From Nematopogon swammerdamellus (taxonomy: Eukaryota; Arthropoda; Insecta; Lepidoptera; Adelidae), in NCBI GenBank assembly GCA_946902875.1, contig OX336359.1, positions 2,976,001 to 3,040,000 of the forward strand: DNA of 64,000 bases, written 5' to 3'. The notes under the pieces were generated by a model. The model did no database searches and was not told where the DNA came from. It saw nothing but the letters and a program-made list of their open reading frames with translations. Position numbers and translations under genes: made by a program. Numbering within the stretch: the first letter of the stretch is position 1; every line of letters starts with the position of its first letter. Of this stretch, positions 19,738-28,576 are shown one piece after another.

Positions 19738-20490
19738 CAAAAAACCGGTCAAGTACGAGTATTACCACACACGGAGGGTTCCGTAGATCCGCTGAATGTC
19801 CACTGCAATGCAAAGTGCATGTGGCGCCATCTATTATTTAGTAGCGTGAATATGTACGAGTTGATTCTTAGCACGTTTCTTGTAAGGTAACCCCTAATTT
19901 ATTTTTTCTTTTTGTTTTTTTTTTAATTATTTGTTGGCACATAATAAGCCATAATAACACATATTCTGTGAAAATTTCAGCCGGCTACCTATTAGCAGTC
20001 TCGAGTAGCAGTGTCAACCTCGATAGCTCAGTGGTGCAGACAGTCGACTGTCGCTATTGATTGAGCAACGCTGGGCCGGTCAGTACTTGGATGGGTGACC
20101 GCTCGACCGTTGGAGGCTAACCGCGGTTCGGATTCCACGTAAAACTGCAGGTCCCTCCCTTCTTACCTTACTAGGTGGTAGGGTTCAACCCGCCCGGGTT
20201 GGTACCACCGCACTGAATGAAACGTCGGTCGAAGCGGCTATGTAAATAGTTTGTGTTTTCCGTCCAGTTCAGTGTAGCCGGCACGACCGAGGAGAAGCAC
20301 TGACATGGCGCCTAGTTCACCCGGTGCTATAGGCTGACATCACGGATGTTGTAGGTGATGTATAGACAACTGGGTCAGGTTTCATAAAAAAAAAAATGAG
20401 GATAGACGGACACGGCGCGGCGGGGGCGGCGCGGCGGCGGCGCGGCGTAGCCATAGTAATAGGTTACCGCATGGATACGAAATTCTAATA
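19738..20490 (+). mobile_element. ACCGGCCAAGTG-type repeat split by a SINE
   Basis: The first half (AAACCGGTCAAGTACGAG..GAAAATTTCAGCCGGC) ends near 20000. The second half (AGACGGACACGG, a (CGG)-rich tract, GTAGCCATAGTAATAGG, ACGAAATTCTAAT) starts near 20400. A full 5S-headed SINE sits between, so the SINE inserted later. Confidence 0.75.
20022..20398 (+). mobile_element. 5S-headed SINE, full length
   Basis: Head CCTCGATAGCTCAGTGG, GAGCAACGCTGGGCCGG, TCAGTACTTGGATGGGTGACC (5S rRNA-like); body TACCTTACTAGGTGG, GGTACCACCGCACTG, CAGTTCAGTGTAGCC; tail GGTTTCATAAAAAAAAAA. About 375 bp. Confidence 0.88.
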
Positions 20491-20569
20491 AAAAAGAGTC
20501 AAGTCCGTAGTACCTAGGAAGTAGGCGCAACCGCCGAGCATAATTTAATGAAGAAAATTATGAGTGTGT

Positions 20570-21260
20570 AAGAAGCGTCAGTGTGTCGAGCAAGAGCAAC
20601 TCGGGCAAGAGTGAAGCAAGACCGTGCAAGTATTTCTTATATGCATACATACATAGCGTCACGCCTGTTTCCCAGTGGGGTAGGCAGAGACAACGGATCT
20701 CCACGCGCCACGATCCTAACACACCTCTGCCGCCTCTTCCACTCGCATAATGTTCTTCATGCATGCTCGTCGGTTACGGGTACTACGCACTTGACCCTTT
20801 TTGAGCACATGCCCGATCTGCAGGTCTATTCTTGTAAATTCTGACAGCGGAATCAGCGCTGTTGTGGAGCTGAGAGCCACTTACCAAAGTGGCTCTCGGC
20901 GCCACGTCAGCGCTGATTCCGCTGTCAGAATTTACAAGAATAGACCTGCTGGTCCAGGTACGTGCGTCTAGGGCGACCCTTCCCGACTCTTCCACTAACA
21001 TTTGCTTCATAAATTTCTTTCGTTAGTCTCCTATCATCCATTCTTCCAAGACCGCATTCCTTTGATCGATAAAATCCGTAATGAAGAAATACGACAAAGA
21101 ACTAAAGCTAGTCGACATTGCGTGACATTGCTATGAACATTAGAAAGTTGAAGCGGCAGTGGGCCGGGCACATCTGTCGCAGACCCGACAACCGCTGGGT
21201 TGGACAGGTGCTCGAATGGAGGCCGCATCACATGTCGCGAAAAAACAAAAAATACTCTTG
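20570..21260 (+). mobile_element. Repeat block: worn repeat, perfect hairpin and RTE LINE fragment
   Basis: 20645-20800 carries TAGCGTCACGCCTGTTTCCC and GGGGTAGGCAGAGACAACGG, a common lepidopteran repeat. 20825-20947 is a near-perfect palindrome. 21085-21240 encodes RKLKRQWAGHICRRPDN and VGQVLEWRPH, the C-terminal region of RTE-type reverse transcriptase. Confidence 0.65.
20825..20947. repeat. Near-perfect 123-bp palindrome
   Basis: Left arm CAGGTCTATTCTTGTAAATT..CAGCGCTG, right arm CAGCGCTGATTCCGC..AATAGACCTG. A second inner stem is GAGAGCCACTT / AAGTGGCTCTC. The arms match almost perfectly, suggesting recent origin. Confidence 0.85.
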
Positions 21261-21780
21261 AGTAATGATCGCATTCACTTATATGTATCTTCGTATTAGG
21301 GCACCATGTCGGAAGGAGATAAAATATTTACAATATTATTCAATGGAGATTTATCTCGTGAATTGACATGACATTTGTATCTATGATAGGTACTGTTTGA
21401 TTCTTTGCACCATCCAGATGATTTCATCTTAAGGAGGCGTGGTTCGGCCTTTCGGCCTCGTGACTAACTCATGTTGCCAGTTTCAATGAGCCTATAATAT
21501 GCGATTACCTAAAAAGGTGGTAATATAACTAAACTATTTGTTGACAAGCTACATGTGAGGTGGACCACATATTTGGACCTTTGCGTTCTTGGTCTAAAAG
21601 TTTTTAGGTCTTATAGTTTACATGAAAATCTAAAAGTAAATCCTAAGACTTGAAGTTCTCATGTAAAGCGGTATGCTACGGAACCCTCCCCTCTCCACGC
21701 CATTTCGACTCGCTTGGCCGCTATTTTGTTTGTTGAATATCCTGTTTTTTTTACCTTATGTTCTGCGTTTAGAAATTTGG
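21260..21780. other. Intron, nothing recognised
   Basis: AT-rich. Contains one lone GGCCTTTCGGCCTCG (21449), the motif of the composite-repeat arrays. No coding signal. Confidence 0.4.
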
Positions 21781-21782
21781 AC

Positions 21783-22112
21783 ATGGCACATCTGGGCGCG
21801 GTCAGTGCATGGATGGAGTGACCGTTCGACCGTTGGAGGCTGGCCGTGGCGATTCCACGTAAAATTGTAAGTCCATTGCCTTCTTACCTTATTTAGGATT
21901 TAAACCGCCCGGTTTGGCACCACCGCAATGAATGAAAGGTCGGCTGAAACGGCTATGTAAATAGTTCGTGTTTTCCGTCCAGTTCAGTTTAGCCGCCACG
22001 ACCGAAGGGAAGCGCTGACACGGCACCTAGTTTACCAAGGTGTTATGGGATGACATCACGGTTGTAGTAGGTGATGTAGCCAACCGTGTCAGTTTCCATA
22101 AAAAAAAAATTG
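21783..22112 (+). mobile_element. 5S-headed SINE, worn head
   Basis: GGCGCGGTCAGTGCATGG and GGAGTGACCG keep the 5S order. The body runs GGAGGCTGGCCG, ACCACCGCAATGAATG, CCGTCCAGTTCAGTT to CAGTTTCCATAAAAAAAA. It stops about 83 bp from the exon at 22195. Confidence 0.8.
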
Positions 22113-22194
22113 GCAACCCTATTACGCGACGCTAGTTACGCTGCAGAAATTATGCTCAGTGTGGTAACTACTGGGCTAAAGTCAAGTATGTTAC

Positions 22195-22296
22195 CTGTTC
22201 AGCAGCGCTGCCCTCCTGTATGTCGGATATGAAGATGCCCTGCCCGACCTCGGCGTGCCGACCCTCGATTATCATGATGCCGAGACTGGCTGTGCC
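22195..22296 (-). CDS. Patj: Patj/MPDZ-like exon: PDZ binding loop and strands B-C
   Basis: 102 bp, 34 codons, phase 0 both sides; acceptor GATGTTGCAG above 22296, donor GTAACATAC below 22195. The peptide is GTASLGIMIIEGRHAEVG followed by QGIFISDIQEGSAAEQ. SLGIMI is the carboxylate-binding x-Phi-G-Phi loop, GIFISDI is strand C, and EGSAAEQ leads into the AGLQIGD of the next exon. This short-loop, HAE-containing form closely resembles one PDZ of insect Patj. It is spliced in frame to 23036-23089 and 12543-12614. Confidence 0.94.
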
Positions 22297-22319
22297 CTGC
22301 AACATCATTCGCCGTTATC

Positions 22320-22560
22320 AAATCAACATTATACTATGGCCATCTGCTGGTGGACGCGACTGGCGTCCCGCAATCAAGGGCCTACTTCATTCAAAGGGTA
22401 ATCGGTAATGCCGCAAGTGTTCTAGCAAAACTTGAAAACGCTCCTTTTTGATAGTTATTTTAATGTTTGTTTAACCTAACCTAACCTAACATAACCTAAC
22501 CTAACCTACCTAAGGTTTTAATTCTTTGGTTATTTGTTTAATTAATAAATTTTTTTATTT
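22320..22560 (+). repeat. Fragment of composite repeat with a CCTAA array
   Basis: 22330-22465 matches the coding remnant of the composite repeats (CTGCTGGTGGACGCGACTGG, CATTCAAAGGGTAA, TTGATAGTTATTTTAATG). At 22474-22510 follow about seven units of CCTAA (one ATAAC variant), the insect telomere motif. The two full composite repeats have only TTAGGTAGG (complement CCTACCTAA) at this point. Confidence 0.75.
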
Positions 22561-22584
22561 TATTTTATTCAGTAACAAATTTAA

Positions 22585-22715
22585 AAAACCAGTTAAGACT
22601 CTGAGCTAAGCCGCGGACAGACAGACGGACGGACAGACGGGCAGACGGACAGACGGACGGACATGGCGAAACTATAAGGGTTCCTTGTTGACTACGGAAC
22701 CCTAAAAATTTACAG
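22585..22715 (+). repeat. (GACA/GACG)n repeat end
   Basis: AGCCGCGGACAGACAGACGG.., ACATGGCGAAACTATAAGG, GACTACGGAACCCTAAAAA: the end of another common lepidopteran repeat. The remainder to 23030 is AT-rich with nothing recognised. Confidence 0.6.
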
Positions 22716-23035
22716 TTGACTGAGAGAGAAGCATGTAGTATGGTAAATATTTGTATCATATAATTGTTTAATTCTTAAATTTTTTAATGTTACGTACTGG
22801 TTTTTATTTATAATTGTTTAATTCTATTTTTATTGTCTAATTTGTATTTTGAATTTGTTGTGTGTATTTTGGGACTAGTGTCTGACAAATAAAAGTGATT
22901 TTTTATTTTATTTATTTAAATATATCTATCTGGATAACCACACATTTTTTTTTTAGAAAATTAAATGCCAATGCTAACGACCACATTATGTATAACAGGT
23001 GGAGGTAATAATTAAAAGATTGTAATAATAATTAC

Positions 23036-23089
23036 CTTTTTGATGGAAACATGTCGCACCCCTCTGTAGCCGGCGAACTTGTCTTCCGA
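23036..23089 (-). CDS. Patj: Patj/MPDZ-like exon: PDZ strand A
   Basis: 54 bp, 18 codons, phase 0 both sides; acceptor GCATTGTTTCAG above 23089, donor GTAATTATT below 23036. The peptide is SEDKFAGYRGVRHVSIKK. GVRHVSIKK is the first PDZ strand (R-x-V-x-I/L-x-K), leading into GTASLGIMI of the next exon. Small size and clean sites make the call firm because the next exon demands such a start. Which exon precedes it is less certain (see 25582-25671). Confidence 0.88.
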
Positions 23090-23099
23090 CTGAAACAAT

Positions 23100-23455
23100 G
23101 CAAAGATACGCGATTTTAGTTAAAAATGCGTGCAAGCATTTACATATTGCATACTGATAGTGCAGCCAAATACGTATCGCCATTTGCGAATTAGCACTTT
23201 AATAATTGTATTTTAGTAAAAACATTGTATTAGATACATTTTTTTATAATTTGGCCAAAAACTTTTTTGACCAGTTCTCAGATCAAAAGGTAAGCTAAAG
23301 GAAAAATACATATAAACTTCACGAAACAATGGGAAAATATTATTGAAACTGACTCAATGATCCAATACGAGGGAAGTATGAATATACAATAATGTTTAAT
23401 CAACTCGAATTGGTACCACTGGACTAAATGATATAGGTAATTGAAGTAGCTATAA
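23100..23455. other. Intron, nothing recognised
   Basis: AT-rich with no coding or repeat signal that I can support. Confidence 0.4.
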
Positions 23456-23459
23456 AAAT

Positions 23460-24050
23460 AATTAATGTTTCCCACCAGTTCAATGTAGCCGGTACAGCTC
23501 AGTCCGGTGGTATCTATCCTAGCAAAGGGAAGCGGCGCTTATAGTTTTACGTGCCACGGCCAGCCTCAACCGGTTGGACGGTCACCCGTCCATATTCCGA
23601 CCGCGCCCGATCGCCGCCGCCAATCCATCGAGGCTGACAACTTATGCTGCTTGCATGCTTCACGTAATACCACACGCTTATCCCAACAATGGGGGTAAGC
23701 AGAGTAATCGGGGTTGTGCTGCGAGGACTCTAAATTGGAGGAGGTAAATTGCAGCACAACGTCGTCTACCACCTCTCGCAAAGTATGCAGACAAGATAAT
23801 TATCAAGCAGCAAGTAAGGCACGAATACACCACCCGCTCTGCGCGATTCGGTGGAAGTACCGTGCCCACAGAAATCCTAAGTAATAGCCTATAGCTATTA
23901 AGTATAGCTATTACTTATATGATCTGTGACCGTGCCTGTCTTCCTTTAGCACTGCATCTTGTCCTTATCCCTCAGTCGCCTTTTACGACATGAACGGGGA
24001 GAGATGCAGTTGGGCTACTCTTTTTACGTACCGGCCCCACACGTTATTTG
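23460..24050 (-). mobile_element. Rearranged SINE head and GGGCCGGTAC repeat
   Basis: 23530-23640 is the 5S-like head on the minus strand (GGTCACCCGTCC, CCGACCGCGCCC complement). 23640-24050 is the GGGCCGGTAC repeat on the minus strand (CACCACCCGC.., GCATCTTGTCCTTATCC, GTACCGGCCCCACAC), with a short inverted AGCTATTACTT / AAGTAATAGC inside. The end at 24042 abuts the palindromic MITE cluster. Confidence 0.65.
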
Positions 24051-24055
24051 CGGGA

Positions 24056-24237
24056 CAGTACCCTAATCACGAGATTTAACCTACTACGCTACACTACGCC
24101 GTGTTCTCCGCATCATTTTGTATGGAGACGCGAAGTTCGCAAATCTATCACTAGAGGCGCTGCTCCGTTTCTCCATACAAAATGATGCGGAGAACACGGC
24201 GTAGCGTAGTAGGTTAAATCTCGTGATTAGGGTACTG
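24056..24237. mobile_element. Palindromic MITE 1 of a three-element cluster
   Basis: CAGTACCCTAATCACGAG..CATCATTTTGTATGG on the left is repeated inverted on the right, ending CTCGTGATTAGGGTACTG. The loop contains GTTCGCAAATCTATC. The arms are about 75-80 bp and nearly perfect. Confidence 0.85.
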
Positions 24238-24424
24238 CAGGGCTATCACGAGATTCGCTACGCCCCGGCTACGCCGAGGTGTAGCGTGCGTGCGTAGAGA
24301 ACGTAAGCCGCTGCGCGGAAGTGAGTTCGCAAATCTATCGCATTCGCTTCCGCGCAGACGCTTACGCTCTCTACGCACGCTACACCTCGGCGTAGCCGGC
24401 GTAGCGAATCTCGTGATAGCCCTG
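24238..24424. mobile_element. Palindromic MITE 2 of the cluster
   Basis: CAGGGCTATCACGAGATTCG..CTACGCCGAGG and its complement, ending CTCGTGATAGCCCTG. The loop again contains GTTCGCAAATCTATC, so it is related to MITE 1, though the arms differ. It starts immediately after MITE 1. Confidence 0.85.
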
Positions 24425-24427
24425 CTG

Positions 24428-24622
24428 ATGTTCTATCTCACGAAGTCCGTTTGGCTCTGGTTGTAGTAGTGACGTGTACTGAAAAGCGCGATTGTGTGTG
24501 TTGTGAGCGTGGACCGCGTCGCGATCGTGACTGAGCGCTCTCGAGGTTACGCACACTAACACAATGTGCATGTGCACGCCTGACAACATTCATAGCCAAA
24601 CGGACTTCCTGAGATAGAATAT
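24428..24622. mobile_element. Palindromic MITE 3 of the cluster
   Basis: Left TTCTATCTCACGAAGTCC-GTTTGGCT, right AGCCAAACGGACTTCC-TGAGATAGAA. Inner weaker inverted repeats (GTGTGTTGTGAGCG / GAGGTTACGCACAC region). Different from MITEs 1 and 2. Confidence 0.75.
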
Positions 24623-24642
24623 CTGTTCTAGATCGTTCTTGT

Positions 24643-24978
24643 CAGTGCCGGACTTGTACTGATCTTAAGTATAGGCCACTTGACTTTCGCCGCCCGCGCA
24701 AAACATAAATAACATAGGATAGGAGTATTACTAAGTCGCAATGAGGAATTAAAACCTTTAACCAAATGATATTTAGCATTTAATAGATCGAAAACTCTAT
24801 CCACAAGTGACTTGCTTGTGTATTGCGTCCATAATCGCGCACAAACATGACGGCTTACATTGTACCAAAGCGCAAGTGTTACTTGTAATATTCTTTAGCG
24901 CTTCGGATATCTGCCGCCCCCTGAAGTTTACCGCCCCTAGGCCGCGGTCTATATGGCCTAATGGGAAATCCAGGACTG
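24643..24978 (+). mobile_element. hAT-type MITE with 8-bp target duplication, copy 1
   Basis: Starts CAGTGCCGGACTTGTACT and ends GAAATCCAGGACTG. It is flanked by GTTCTTGT at 24635-24642 and again at 24979-24986. The 8-bp duplication and CAGTG ends fit hAT. It is inserted into a LINE: joining the flanks restores a TCGTTCTTGTGCCGCAC stretch like the SFLCRTA codons of the LINE end. Inverse copy at 34430-34743. Confidence 0.9.
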
Positions 24979-25578
24979 GTTCTTGTGCCGCACTGCAAAA
25001 GTGTGGAACGGGCTTCCGGGAAATATCTTTTCCCGCTCCTGCAATCCATGGATCTTCAAATCGCGAGTTAATAGCCTTTCCCCAGCGACATTAGTCCACC
25101 TCCAAGCTGGACTGGCACCTCCTCGAGGGTGAAATTGGCTGCGCCCAACCTCTTGCACAGCCACCTAGTTCAGAAGATACTATCACGGACGCTGCTCTGT
25201 GGAACTAGCATCCCTTATTCCCTGCCACCCGTCCTATCTCCGCATGACTCGTCGCAGAGAGACTCAGCAACCTTTTGTTGTTGACATTGGGCTTTTAAGA
25301 ACCCCTCGGTTCTCTAAATCGTTTCTTTGTCGCACCGCTAGAGTGTGCAACTGTCTTCCGGCGAGTGTATTTCCTGAATTCTTTAACCTGGGTGTCTTCA
25401 AGCGTCGTATTAACGGGCTAGACAGCCTAGCAACAGTCCGCAAATCTGCTGACATGGCACCAAACTGAGCGTGGTTTCGCGAGGAGAGGTGATTTTGGCT
25501 CTGTCGACTGCACCATTGGTCTCTCGGCACAGCCACCCATGCTGGTTTACATAAAAAAAACAATAAAAAAAAGAAACT
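24979..25578 (+). mobile_element. Jockey/CR1-type LINE 3' ends
   Basis: 24987-25160 is a worn LINE C-terminus (CRTAKVWNGLPGNIF in a shifted frame). 25199-25468 encodes RRRETQQPFVVDIGL, RFSKSFLCRTARVCN, LPASVFPEFFNLG and VFKRRINGL, then a 3' UTR (GGTTTCGCGAGGAG, CAGCCACCCATGC) and an A-run to about 25578. The tail ends 3-4 bp from the donor of the candidate exon at 25582-25671. Confidence 0.8.
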
Positions 25579-25581
25579 TAC

Positions 25582-25671
25582 TTTGTGCCGCCTCGACTTG
25601 AAGGATATTGTCCTCCTCCATATATTTCTGAACAGCATCGCCGGCTTCTTGTACGGTGTCATGTGTTCAGG
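25582..25671 (-). CDS. Patj: Candidate Patj/MPDZ-like linker exon (frame uncertain)
   Basis: A strong acceptor (ATCTTCGCTGCAG) above 25671 and a perfect donor (AAA then GTAAGTTTC) below 25582 enclose 90 bp. The frame open across the whole piece is phase 0 at both ends and fits both neighbours; it reads PEHMTPYKKPAM, then LFRNIWRRTISFKSRRHK, which I do not recognise. Another frame reads DTVQEAGDAVQKYMEED.., which looks more like a linker helix, but it has a stop right after the acceptor and leaves phase 1, so it would need the inner acceptor TGCTGTTCAG and a further exon. No PDZ motif lies in either. Confidence 0.45.
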
Positions 25672-25875
25672 CTGCAGCGAAGATCTCAACTCCACCCTCT
25701 CGTTCATTTGCACCATCGCTCGTCACCGCATTGGGCTTTGTACGCCTTGTCACTTCTCACTTAGTTATCGCTTAAAGTACACCACTTAAGTCTTGCTTTT
25801 CATATTCCCGTGAGGTTTCCGGTTCACATGAGGCCACCAACACACCTATCAAGTTTTCCTATTGGTATAATTTAC
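25672..25875. other. Intron between exon candidate and satellite
   Basis: No recognised element; supplies the acceptor tract of the candidate exon. Confidence 0.4.
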
Positions 25876-27568
25876 ATTTATGGCAACGCACTACTGAAAT
25901 CTTGATATCGTTGTTGATATAAGACAACGCACTACTGAAGTCTTGCTATAGGTATTGATATAAGGCAACGCACTACTGAAGTCTTGCTATCCGTATTGAT
26001 AGAAGGCAACGCACTACTGAAGTCTTGCTATCCGTATTGATAGAAGGCAACGCACTACTGAAGTCTTGCTATCCGTATTGATAGAAGGCAACGCACTACT
26101 GAAGTCTTGCTATAGGTATTGATATATGGCAACGCGCCACTGAAGTCTTGCTATCGGTATTGATATATAAGGCAACGCGCCACTGAAGTCTTGCTATCGG
26201 TATTGATATATAAGGCAACGCACCACTGAAGTCTTGCTATAGGTATTGATATATGGCAACGCGCCACTGAAGTCTTGCTATCGGTATTGATATATAAGGC
26301 AACGCACCACTGAAGTCTTGCTATAGGTATTGATATATGGCAACGCGCCACTGAAGTCTTGCTATCTGTATTGATATAAGACAACGCACTACTGAGGTCT
26401 TGCTATAGGTATTGATATATGGCAACGCACTACTGAAGTCTTGCTATCTGTATTGATATAAGACAACGCACTGCTGAAGTCTTGCTATCTGTATTGATAT
26501 AAGACAACGCACTACTAAAGTCTTGCTATCTGTATTGATATAAGACAACGCACTACTGAAGTCTTGCTATCTGTATTGATATAAGACAACGCACTACTGA
26601 AGTCTTGCTATCTGTATTGATATAAGACAACGCACCACTGAAGTCTTCCTATCGGTATTGATATAAGACAACGCACTACTGAAGTCTTGCTATAGGTATT
26701 GATATATGGCAACGCACTACTGAAGTCTTGCTATCGGTATTGATATGAGGCAATGCACTACTGAAGTCTTGCTATCTGTATTGATATAAGACAACGCACT
26801 ACTGAAGTCTTGCTATCTGTATTGATATAAGGCAACGCACCACTAAAGTTATGCTATAGGGATATAAGGCAACGTACCACTGAAGTCTTGCTATCGGTAT
26901 TCATATATGGCACCGCGCTACTGAAGTCTTGCTATCGGTATTGATATATGGCAACGCGCCACTGAAGTCTTGCTATCGGTATTGATAGAAGGCAACGCAC
27001 TACTGAAGTCTTGCTATCGGTATTCATATATGGCACCGCGCTACTGAAGTCTTGCTATAGGTATTGATATATGGCAACGCGCCACTGAAGTCTTGCTATC
27101 GGTATTGATATATGGCAACGCGCCACTGAAGTCTTGCTATCGGTATTGATAGAAGGCACCGCGCTACTGAAGTCTTGCTATCGGTATTATATGGCAACGC
27201 GCCACTGAAGTCTTGCTATCGGTATTGATATATGGCAACGCGCCACTGAAGTCTTGCTATCGGTATTGATATATGGCAACGCGCCACTGAAGTCTTGCTA
27301 TCGGTATTGATATATGGCAACGCGCCACTGAAGTCTTGCTATCGGTATTGATATATGGCAACGCGCCACTGAAGTCTTGCTATCGGTATTGATATATGGC
27401 AACGCGCCACTGAAGTCTTGCTATAGGTATTGATATATGGCAACGCACTACTGAAGTCTTGCTATCGGTATTCATATATGGCACCGCGCTACTGAAGTCT
27501 TGCTATCGGTATTGATATATGGCAACGCGCCACTGAAGTCTTGCTATCGGTATTGATATAAGGCAACG
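25876..27568. repeat. 41-bp minisatellite, about 40 units
   Basis: The unit GGCAACGCGCCACTGAAG + TCTTGCTATCGGTATTGATATAT recurs every 41 bp (43 bp in TATAAGG variants). Variant blocks (GCACTAC or GCGCCAC; ATAGG or ATCGG; GATATAAGACA or GATATATGGCA) are mixed, showing several rounds of expansion. It begins about 200 bp upstream, in gene sense, of the candidate exon. Frames through it are by-products. Confidence 0.95.
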
Positions 27569-27569
27569 C

Positions 27570-28575
27570 TTGGTGCGTTCAAGTATCGCTGTATTTATAG
27601 GAAAGCTGGCGAGTGTAAAGCCATTAACATTCTATGTAGGAAACGTGTTGAATATTTCGATGACGTATGCCCCCAGTTGGTGGCTGCGCGACGTACCCAG
27701 TTTGTTTAGACCAGCTCCTCTACTCTCCCCTCTCCGTGGTCAGAACACTTTGGCCCAGTTGTTATATACTATAATGGTTAACGATATCAAACGTGGAGCA
27801 AATTGCATCTGAAAGATAAAGTCCATTATCTCGACTAAAATGTACGTCTGGTGTTAGCAAACAAGCAGTATCATTGTACAAACAGACTAGGTAGGCTATA
27901 TATAAATGTGTTGTGTACCTGATTTGAGCGCGAAATAGTCGCGGTCAAAAGTGCAACGCGTTCGTCGGACTAGGTACCGGACTAAATACTAGAAGCGGCA
28001 AAGCACGATAAAATATGTTACCTGTCAAAATAACAAGTGTGCGTGCGTTGATATGCAATTGCCATCGCAAGAATATTATCTACAAAGGATCGCATTAAAA
28101 GCCGTCTCACACTGTGAGTGCGCTATAACGCTCGCGCATTTGCGGACATAAGACACAAACACACAAACATACACACACACACTCACATTTGTGCACACAA
28201 TGCACCACACCACACAACAACACACCACAAAACAAACATCTTTAAACACATATCAGCGCAAACATGAAACAAAAATACTAATCAGGGAAACATGTAACTG
28301 ACCGTACTTTAGGCATAAAATAGTGTATCTACATTAAGTGAAGTGGCTGTATGTAATTGATTTTTATTTTATTTTATTCAGTAATCTTATATCAATCTTA
28401 TAAAAAGATCATAGATAAATAAATAAAAAAAAAGACAATAAGGTGAGCCATAAACCACAAGAAACTCATTGTAATTGTCATTGTGAACTCAGCTTATAAG
28501 CTAATTTGGTCGGTAACACGTTTTATCGGGAGAGATTTATGATAAAGGCTCATCTAGTACTACCTTGTACATTTG
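27570..28575. other. Intron, mostly unassigned
   Basis: 27570-28140 has no recognised repeat and no splice-supported exon. 28148-28260 is rich in (CA)n (ACACAAACACACAAACAT). 28350-28450 is a T/A-rich tail-like stretch. Confidence 0.4.
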
Positions 28576-28576
28576 T

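Noticed and set aside
20022..20110. 5S rRNA gene
   Set aside because: Only the central control-region part of 5S is present, fused to a SINE body and A-tail.
22474..22512. Chromosome end (telomere)
   Set aside because: Only about seven units, placed inside a dispersed repeat between two coding exons.
26151..26384. Repetitive frame with INTDSKTSVARC-type residues
   Set aside because: It is just the 41-bp satellite read through; no start context, splice support or conservation.
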